From positions 1-10,073 of the forward strand of contig DAOUUS010000037.1 in assembly GCA_030668065.1 (NCBI GenBank): a stretch of DNA of 10,073 bases, read 5' to 3'. A program made the position numbers and the translations under genes. This document shows, in pieces, positions 5,488 through 10,073 of the stretch. Numbering within the stretch: position 1 is the stretch's first letter; each line of letters starts with the position of its first letter. Origin of the DNA: Candidatus Methanophagales archaeon. GTDB lineage: Archaea; Halobacteriota; Syntropharchaeia; Alkanophagales; Methanospirareceae. The notes under the pieces were generated by a model. The model was given only the letters and a program-made list of their open reading frames with translations, searched no databases and had not been told where the DNA came from.

Positions 5488-6843
5488 TTAACGCGGTTTC
5501 CCAACACCAATATAAATAAAACCAGCCTTTTCGCATTCCGACTTATTGTAGGCATTCCGGCCATCTACCAGCACGGGCGTGCGCATTTTAGCTTTTAGCG
5601 AGCTTAGATCCAGATTGAGATATTCGCTATGCGGAGTGACGAGCACGGTAGCGTCAGCAGCTTCGATTGCGTTGTCGAGGTCCGTAGTAAACGGAATATC
5701 GAAATCGCGTACATAAGGATCATGAAGTACTGGCTTTGCCCCTTTTTTCACTAATAGTTCATAAAGTGGTTGTGACGGTGTATTTCTCGTATCATCGGAA
5801 TTTTCCAGAAACGCAACGCCCAAAATAGCTACTTTCGCACCTTCCGCTTTTCGGCCTGCCTTGTCTAACCCCTCTACCACCAGATCCGCCATGTGTGTCG
5901 GCATCCACAAGTTCAATTCCCGGCTTTTAACAATGATATTCGGTTCAACCTTGAATGTACCGTACGTATCCACACCATACTTTAACAACCAGGGATCCTT
6001 TGGAAGGCAATGTCCACCCACACCAGCTCCGGGAAAGTGCATGTTCCTTACGGGATTAGCGGAAGGATTTGACGGATCATTCGGCAATGTATTCACCAGC
6101 TCGCGTACCGTAAAGGCATCCACACCTAAACTTTCACACATCAACGCCATTTCATTTGCAAATGCGATATTCACATCACGATAAGTATTTTCTGCTACTT
6201 TTGCCACTTCCGCGGTGAGCACATCTGTCGGATATAATTCAGCCTTTACTATATGTTTATATAACGCCATAGCTCGTTTGGTGCTCTCTTCATCTATCCC
6301 GCCAATAATCCGCGGATAATTGATAATATTATGGAGTAACCGTCCCACCATGACCCGTTCGTAGGAGAATGCCAGCGCGAATTCTTTACCGGCTTCTAAT
6401 TGCGATTCCGCTTCCAGTATCGGTTTCACAACGTTTTCCGTTGTTCCTGGTGCAACGGTAGATTCTATGACGACCAGAATATTCTGCTTTATGTGGCGGC
6501 CAACTTCTTTGCTCACCGCCTTAAGGGAGTCATAGTGCGGTATGCCACGTTCATCCGTAGGCGTTTGTACATCTATCAGAATAGCTTCGGCACTAGCGCA
6601 TTCCGAAAAATCATCGGTAACTCGAAACGTTCCTTTTTGTACCACTTTCGCTATTAACTCAGATAAACCGGGCTCTTCGCCACCGATTGGATTCTTCCCG
6701 TTATTGAGCCACTCGATTTTCCAGCCCGAGCGTTTTGATCTTCTCTGAATTCCTACCACGTTACAGCCGTCTACATCTGCAAATAGAGCTGCCGCGGGTA
6801 TACCCACATAGCCCATACCGATAACAACTATCTTCTTCTTCAT
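5488..6843 (-). CDS. wecC: Nucleotide-sugar dehydrogenase (UDP-N-acetyl-D-mannosamine dehydrogenase type)
   Basis: NAD-dependent UDP-sugar 6-dehydrogenase of 451 residues, making a UDP-uronate for surface polysaccharide or N-glycan synthesis. The N-terminal Rossmann fold is KKIVVIGMGYVGIPAAALF (GxGxxG at 9-14). ESTVAPGTTENVV follows at 127-139, the conserved Lys215 is in AEVAKVAENTYRDVNIAFAN, and catalytic Cys279 is in GAGVGGHCLPKDPWLL. The C-terminal UDP-binding domain has LGVAFLENSDDTRNTPS, the family's FKxxxxDxRxSP-like segment. The family's usual SPER is SYER at 160-163. The call to ManNAc rather than glucose or other UDP-sugars rests on overall resemblance. The ATG at 6843 is chosen because the Rossmann strand starts at once; the 36-codon extension to 6951 looks non-coding. 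No strong ribosome binding site is seen. Confidence 0.85.
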   Translation of the reverse strand: MKKKIVVIGMGYVGIPAAALFADVDGCNVVGIQRRSKRSGWKIEWLNNGKNPIGGEEPGLSELIAKVVQKGTFRVTDDFSECASAEAILIDVQTPTDERGIPHYDSLKAVSKEVGRHIKQNILVVIESTVAPGTTENVVKPILEAESQLEAGKEFALAFSYERVMVGRLLHNIINYPRIIGGIDEESTKRAMALYKHIVKAELYPTDVLTAEVAKVAENTYRDVNIAFANEMALMCESLGVDAFTVRELVNTLPNDPSNPSANPVRNMHFPGAGVGGHCLPKDPWLLKYGVDTYGTFKVEPNIIVKSRELNLWMPTHMADLVVEGLDKAGRKAEGAKVAILGVAFLENSDDTRNTPSQPLYELLVKKGAKPVLHDPYVRDFDIPFTTDLDNAIEAADATVLVTPHSEYLNLDLSSLKAKMRTPVLVDGRNAYNKSECEKAGFIYIGVGKPR

Positions 6844-6970
6844 TCTGTTGATATAAAAGATACTATTTGTTAGGTAAAGCTTTCTTTTTGGTCCAACCTC
6901 TCTTCTGGGGAATACGTTATCTAAAGACGAGGGGAAAAAAAGAGTGCACATTCGAGAAAATCTTAGAAAT

Positions 6971-6990
6971 TAAAAGAAAAAAGAAAGAGG
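6971..6990 (-). terminator. Pyrimidine-rich tract after the oxidoreductase gene
   Basis: Immediately after the TAA stop (6991-6993) the minus strand reads CCTCTTTCTTTTTTCTTTTA, a run of T and C without a stem. Oligo-T tracts of this kind terminate archaeal RNA polymerase, so the oxidoreductase and sugar dehydrogenase are probably separate transcripts. The remaining bases up to 6844 are AT-rich without a convincing TATA box. Confidence 0.5.
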
Positions 6991-8391
6991 TTAATATACG
7001 GGTGTAATACCCAAAGCCTCTGTCGCCGCATCTATCGTCACATCTACCAGCAAAGCCAGTGACGGGTCGTAGCATCTTTCCATACTTCTCATTTCCTCTG
7101 CGGTTATACCAGCACGTATGGCAAGTCCCAACTCGTTTACACGTTCCGCAACAGTGACTTCGCCGACCATTTGCGCTCCTATCAATTTCTTGCTATACGC
7201 ATCGAAGATCAATTTCAGTGTGAGCGGTGTCGCTCCTGGGAAATATCGAGCCTTTGTGAGTTTCGTTGCCTTACCACTTATTGTTTTTATCCCTGCGCGA
7301 CTTGCCGCGTCAGATGTAACACCTACCGAACCTATCAAGACACCTCCGACATCCGCTACTGTTGGTCCGAAACAATATTCGCAGGGTGAATATAAACCCG
7401 GTTGCCCACTAATATCGCTAAGTATGTTATCAGCTATAACCGTAGCTTGAGTGACAGCAGTAGATGCAAGTTGATTCAGTCTCGGACGATGTGTGATGCC
7501 ATCTACAACTTCCGCACAGTCACCAACTGCATATACATTAGTTATATGCCGTCTTCCTTTTTTAACGTGCATTGCTCTATCCGTGACTATTCCTCTACTT
7601 TCTCCTATATCCACACCCGCTTCCCATGCGAGGTCTATCTCAGGGATCATCCATTTCCCGATTATAACTATATCTGCTGGAATCTCCTCTTTCTCCACTT
7701 CCCTTTCTCCTATCACCACCGATTTCGCCCGCCCCTCATGACCTTTTATAGCGGTTATCTCTCTACTATCGAGAATAAATCTTACGCCGTCTTTCTCCAT
7801 ACGTTCTTTGACCATATCGCCCATATCAGGGTCTAAGCTCGAAGGCAGCAAAGAAGGTGATCCACCATGAACCGTTGTCTCCAATCCTCTCGTTGAGAAA
7901 GCAGCTGCCGCTTGCAATCCTATAATACCACGACCGCGAATATAAGCGTCTTTCACGCCCTCGACATTCAGAGCTGCTTCTATCTTTTCCGCATCCTCCT
8001 CGTTGTTAAACGTGTAAACACCTTCAAGTTCCGTTTCTTTTACGAATTGTTTCCTACCAGTTGCTATAACGAGAAAATCGTATTTTAGCGCCTCACCAGT
8101 TTTAAGTGTCACACTGCTCTGTTCTAAATTTAGTTTCGTTACTTCTGTCTCGGTTCTGAAATCAACGCCCTGGTCGAGGAAGAACTGCGGCTTGTTTATC
8201 TCTGTTCTTTCTATCTCATACCAGCCCCGCAAAGCAAAAGGCAGTCCACAGGTAGATACCCAACCGCTTTTCTCTCGCTTTAATACCGTAAAGTCCATCT
8301 CCTCCTCTACATCGCTCTTCCTTGCAAGTAAGCTCCTCAATACATATATCCCGGCAATGCCGCCACCAACAATAACGATTTTTTTTACCAT
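6991..8391 (-). CDS. FAD-dependent pyridine nucleotide-disulfide oxidoreductase (NADH oxidase / CoA-disulfide reductase-like)
   Basis: Cytoplasmic flavoprotein of 466 residues that should pass electrons from NAD(P)H through FAD to a disulfide, polysulfide or oxygen-type acceptor; the actual acceptor is unknown. FAD-binding motif KIVIVGGGIAG (4-14), then STCGLPFAL with Cys48 in the position of the single redox Cys of CoA-disulfide reductases and NADH oxidases. A second nucleotide-binding GRGIIG lies at 153-158, the second FAD motif YAVGDCAEV at 287-295, and the dimerisation domain runs from about 335 (LIGAQMVGEVTVAERVNELG). Oddities: SPCEYC (335-340) adds a CxxC at the start of the dimerisation domain, and the usual Glu after the second GxGxxG is Gln160. 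Start ATG 8391 is fixed by GGAGG 6 nt upstream, which rules out the longer frame from 8445. Confidence 0.88.
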   Translation of the reverse strand: MVKKIVIVGGGIAGIYVLRSLLARKSDVEEEMDFTVLKREKSGWVSTCGLPFALRGWYEIERTEINKPQFFLDQGVDFRTETEVTKLNLEQSSVTLKTGEALKYDFLVIATGRKQFVKETELEGVYTFNNEEDAEKIEAALNVEGVKDAYIRGRGIIGLQAAAAFSTRGLETTVHGGSPSLLPSSLDPDMGDMVKERMEKDGVRFILDSREITAIKGHEGRAKSVVIGEREVEKEEIPADIVIIGKWMIPEIDLAWEAGVDIGESRGIVTDRAMHVKKGRRHITNVYAVGDCAEVVDGITHRPRLNQLASTAVTQATVIADNILSDISGQPGLYSPCEYCFGPTVADVGGVLIGSVGVTSDAASRAGIKTISGKATKLTKARYFPGATPLTLKLIFDAYSKKLIGAQMVGEVTVAERVNELGLAIRAGITAEEMRSMERCYDPSLALLVDVTIDAATEALGITPVY

Positions 8392-8397
8392 CTTTCT

Positions 8398-8402
8398 CCT
8401 CC
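8398..8402 (-). promoter_or_regulatory. Ribosome binding site of the oxidoreductase
   Basis: GGAGG on the minus strand, 6 nt before the ATG at 8391. It decides the start in favour of the Met directly before the FAD-binding strand rather than an ATG 18 codons upstream. A TATA-like TAATTATTTATG lies around 8443-8454, about 55 bases before the start codon, and is the likelier promoter; the TATATA near 8409-8416 is too close to the start. Confidence 0.7.
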
Positions 8403-8451
8403 ACTCTCTTATATATTCAGTAATAACGTTGAATGCCCAAGGCATAAATAA

Positions 8452-8492
8452 TTAGCAGTTTTTTTCTCTACCGCATCACAACCAACTGCTAA
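8452..8492 (-). terminator. Stem-loop at the 3' end of secY
   Basis: Perfect 9-base inverted repeat TTAGCAGTT (8452-8460) / AACTGCTAA (8484-8492) with a 23-nt loop. The TAG stop of secY (8489-8491) lies within one arm. On the minus strand the stem is followed by TTATTTATG. It probably ends or stabilises the secY transcript and also abuts the proposed promoter of the oxidoreductase. Confidence 0.55.
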
Positions 8493-10012
8493 TACATCTC
8501 AGAGCTAACCTCTCCGTAAACGCCATAAATCACTATCACACTCACGATAAGATACAATACGCTTACGTTACCGAGTGTGCCGAACATATTCGTAACTACA
8601 AGCAAAGCACCCAGGATGCCACAACCCAGTATTGCTATCTTCGGGGCAATCCGATCCACCGCACGCTTTATCGCTTTTAAACCATTGCGATGTCCGTAAA
8701 TCGGCAGCCCGGAATCACGCACCATTGTTTTTATATCCCTCGTTTCCAGACCCGGCGTTAGTTTCAGCCATATTAGCGCGATTAGCATTGCTCCCGCAAC
8801 CATTATTGAAACCGTTACTGCCAGTCTTACTGCAATTTGCCAGCCGGCAATAGTCTGAGTTGAGATATGCACGAGAGAAGGAATCCAGTCCCAGGGGCTG
8901 TAAATGGGGTCAAGATAATACGCCAAACAACCTGCTACTGGATTGCCATACGCATCGTACGTCCCGAATATTGTAAATCCCCTGCTCCAGAGTAGCCTAC
9001 CAATGCCTTGCACGGACGCTAGTATGGCCCAACCACCCGGGAAAAAAAGCAGCGGGGCAACAATCGCATACGAGAAGTGCATAAGCGTAATCGGAAATCT
9101 GACTTTGCCTCTACACCTTCGCCGTTTCAAATAGCCCGGTATTCGTACATCTATACGAGCACACGCCAGATACACAACGAGTAAGAATACTGCGACTGTC
9201 GTGATAAGCGCGATTAAATGATTCTGGAATATAAAAGCTAACCAACCTTCTGATTGTTTATATGGTACTACTTGTTGCGTTATTTCTATCCACCTCGGGA
9301 TTACTCCAACTGCTAAGCCACTCGAGTCAGGCATCCAATTGATAAGTCCGATAATTAGCTGCTGCGTGACACCCGCCACGATAAAGATGCCTATTCCTGA
9401 ACCTACACCCCATTTCGTGATTACACCTTCCATATAATAGATCAGCACCCCACCGAAGAATACCTGCAAGAAGATTAAGAATGATATGAACTGTAGAGAC
9501 ACCCCTAACTGGTATGCTAGCCCGGGGTCGGGCTTATAAAAGCCAATGGCATAAGTAAAACTTGCGAGAAACACGAAACAAAGAACGAGCAGTTTATGCA
9601 GGTTCAGATAAAACGCCTGGTCCTTTGGATCGCTCAAGTCGAGCTTCCCTAGCTTAGGACCCGCTAAAATCTGTAAAATAAGCGAAGCACTTATGATTGG
9701 CATGATTCCAACAGCACTAAGCGAGAACATTTCGCCTGCGAATACGGTACGCCATTGAACGAAGAGCTCCATTAATCCGGGGGATAGCCCGAAGAGCGGG
9801 ATATTGCCCATAGCAAAATAAAGTATAAGTATAGCAGCAGTAAACATTAGCTTCGTCTTGAGCGGTACATGCCTCCTGGGACGTCCCACCATCGGGATCT
9901 TAGTTAAAACTGACGTTAACGCTGCCCTTATACCTTTCACTCTTGTCAGAAGCGCGCCAAGCAAGAGTATTAGCCCGAACGTTAACGGACCTATCATCCA
10001 CGGATCTATCAT
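8489..10012 (-). CDS. secY: Preprotein translocase subunit SecY
   Basis: Channel subunit of the archaeal Sec61/SecYEG translocon, a multi-spanning membrane protein (507 residues from this start). Recognised segments: RRHVPLKTKLMFTAAILILY into helix 1 and NIPLFGLSPG, the plug and helix 2 region GIMPIISASLILQILAGPKL, the TKWGVGSGIGIFIVAGV motif, the basic loop RIPGYLKRRRCRGKVRFPIT, GNPVAGCLAYYLDPI, and the C-terminal LKLTPGLETRDIKTMVRDSG. The start is unsettled. I give the ATG at 10012; TTG 10021, ATG 9997 and GTG 9940 are in frame, none with a clear ribosome binding site. The GTG would give MKGIRAALTSVLTKIPMVGR, the usual archaeal SecY N-terminus, whereas the longer forms add a hydrophobic segment. 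The frame stays open to the window edge, so a start beyond it is also possible. Confidence 0.93.
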   Translation of the reverse strand: MIDPWMIGPLTFGLILLLGALLTRVKGIRAALTSVLTKIPMVGRPRRHVPLKTKLMFTAAILILYFAMGNIPLFGLSPGLMELFVQWRTVFAGEMFSLSAVGIMPIISASLILQILAGPKLGKLDLSDPKDQAFYLNLHKLLVLCFVFLASFTYAIGFYKPDPGLAYQLGVSLQFISFLIFLQVFFGGVLIYYMEGVITKWGVGSGIGIFIVAGVTQQLIIGLINWMPDSSGLAVGVIPRWIEITQQVVPYKQSEGWLAFIFQNHLIALITTVAVFLLVVYLACARIDVRIPGYLKRRRCRGKVRFPITLMHFSYAIVAPLLFFPGGWAILASVQGIGRLLWSRGFTIFGTYDAYGNPVAGCLAYYLDPIYSPWDWIPSLVHISTQTIAGWQIAVRLAVTVSIMVAGAMLIALIWLKLTPGLETRDIKTMVRDSGLPIYGHRNGLKAIKRAVDRIAPKIAILGCGILGALLVVTNMFGTLGNVSVLYLIVSVIVIYGVYGEVSSEMY

Positions 10013-10073
10013 ACCATTCAATCTTATGCCGCGGTTAGCCGTCGCCGAAGAATCTACGCATTGTTGGGTACAT

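Noticed and set aside
6844..6951. 36-residue N-terminal extension of the nucleotide-sugar dehydrogenase
   Set aside because: The extension has no family similarity, and the Rossmann strand KKIVVIGMGYVG normally lies at the very N-terminus.
8392..8445. 18-residue extension of the oxidoreductase
   Set aside because: The GGAGG at 8398-8402 lies inside it and points to ATG 8391, directly before the FAD-binding strand.
10035..10073. Possible C-terminal end of an upstream gene (YPTMRRFFGDG then TAA, minus strand)
   Set aside because: Only a dozen codons are visible and they do not resemble the C-terminus of ribosomal protein uL15, the usual neighbour of archaeal secY. Not enough to call a gene.

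Overview
The window reads as a chromosomal segment of a euryarchaeon of the methanogen / methane- or alkane-oxidising type. The evidence is an archaeal SecY, a DUF424 protein, a fused formaldehyde-activating enzyme / hexulose-6-phosphate synthase (Fae-Hps), a protein I recognise as methanogenesis marker protein 6, two archaeal-type tRNAs and TATA-box-like promoters. An ANME-1/Syntrophoarchaeia-like host is a reasonable guess from general resemblance, but the window alone does not prove it.

Layout. Bases 1-853 are mobile-element debris: an IS630-family transposase on the minus strand, broken by two frame changes and cut by the window edge, lies next to the C-terminal scrap of a second transposase on the plus strand. 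A DUF424 gene (minus) follows, divergent from tRNA-Ile(GAT) across an AT-rich shared promoter region. Downstream on the plus strand is a tight four-gene run: mmp6, fae-hps, leuD/hacB-type small subunit and argC (gaps of 26 and 16 bp, then a 4-bp ATGA overlap). A hairpin separates argC from the convergent tRNA-Thr(TGT), which has a well-placed TATA box.

Everything from about 4.9 kb to the right edge is on the minus strand. In transcription order it is secY (3' end at 8489), a FAD/NAD(P) disulfide-reductase-like oxidoreductase, a nucleotide-sugar dehydrogenase of the WecC type and a small RDD membrane protein. The gaps carry inverted repeats and T-rich tracts that look like terminators, so these are probably mostly separate transcription units.

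How the genes fit together. Fae-Hps joins formaldehyde, the tetrahydromethanopterin C1 pathway and ribulose-5-phosphate. Mmp6 ties the operon to Mcr-type C1 metabolism. LeuD/HacB and ArgC are amino-acid (or 2-oxoacid elongation) enzymes, so the operon mixes central C1 and biosynthetic functions. SecY is the translocon channel, and the sugar dehydrogenase feeds surface glycan or N-glycan synthesis. I found no obviously new multi-gene system. The points most worth a second look are the decayed or frameshift-expressed IS630 gene, an imperfect palindrome with 10-bp periodicity at 5409-5462, the YLTT specificity loop of the LeuD/HacB protein, an extra CxxC in the oxidoreductase, and the unusual N-terminus of SecY.
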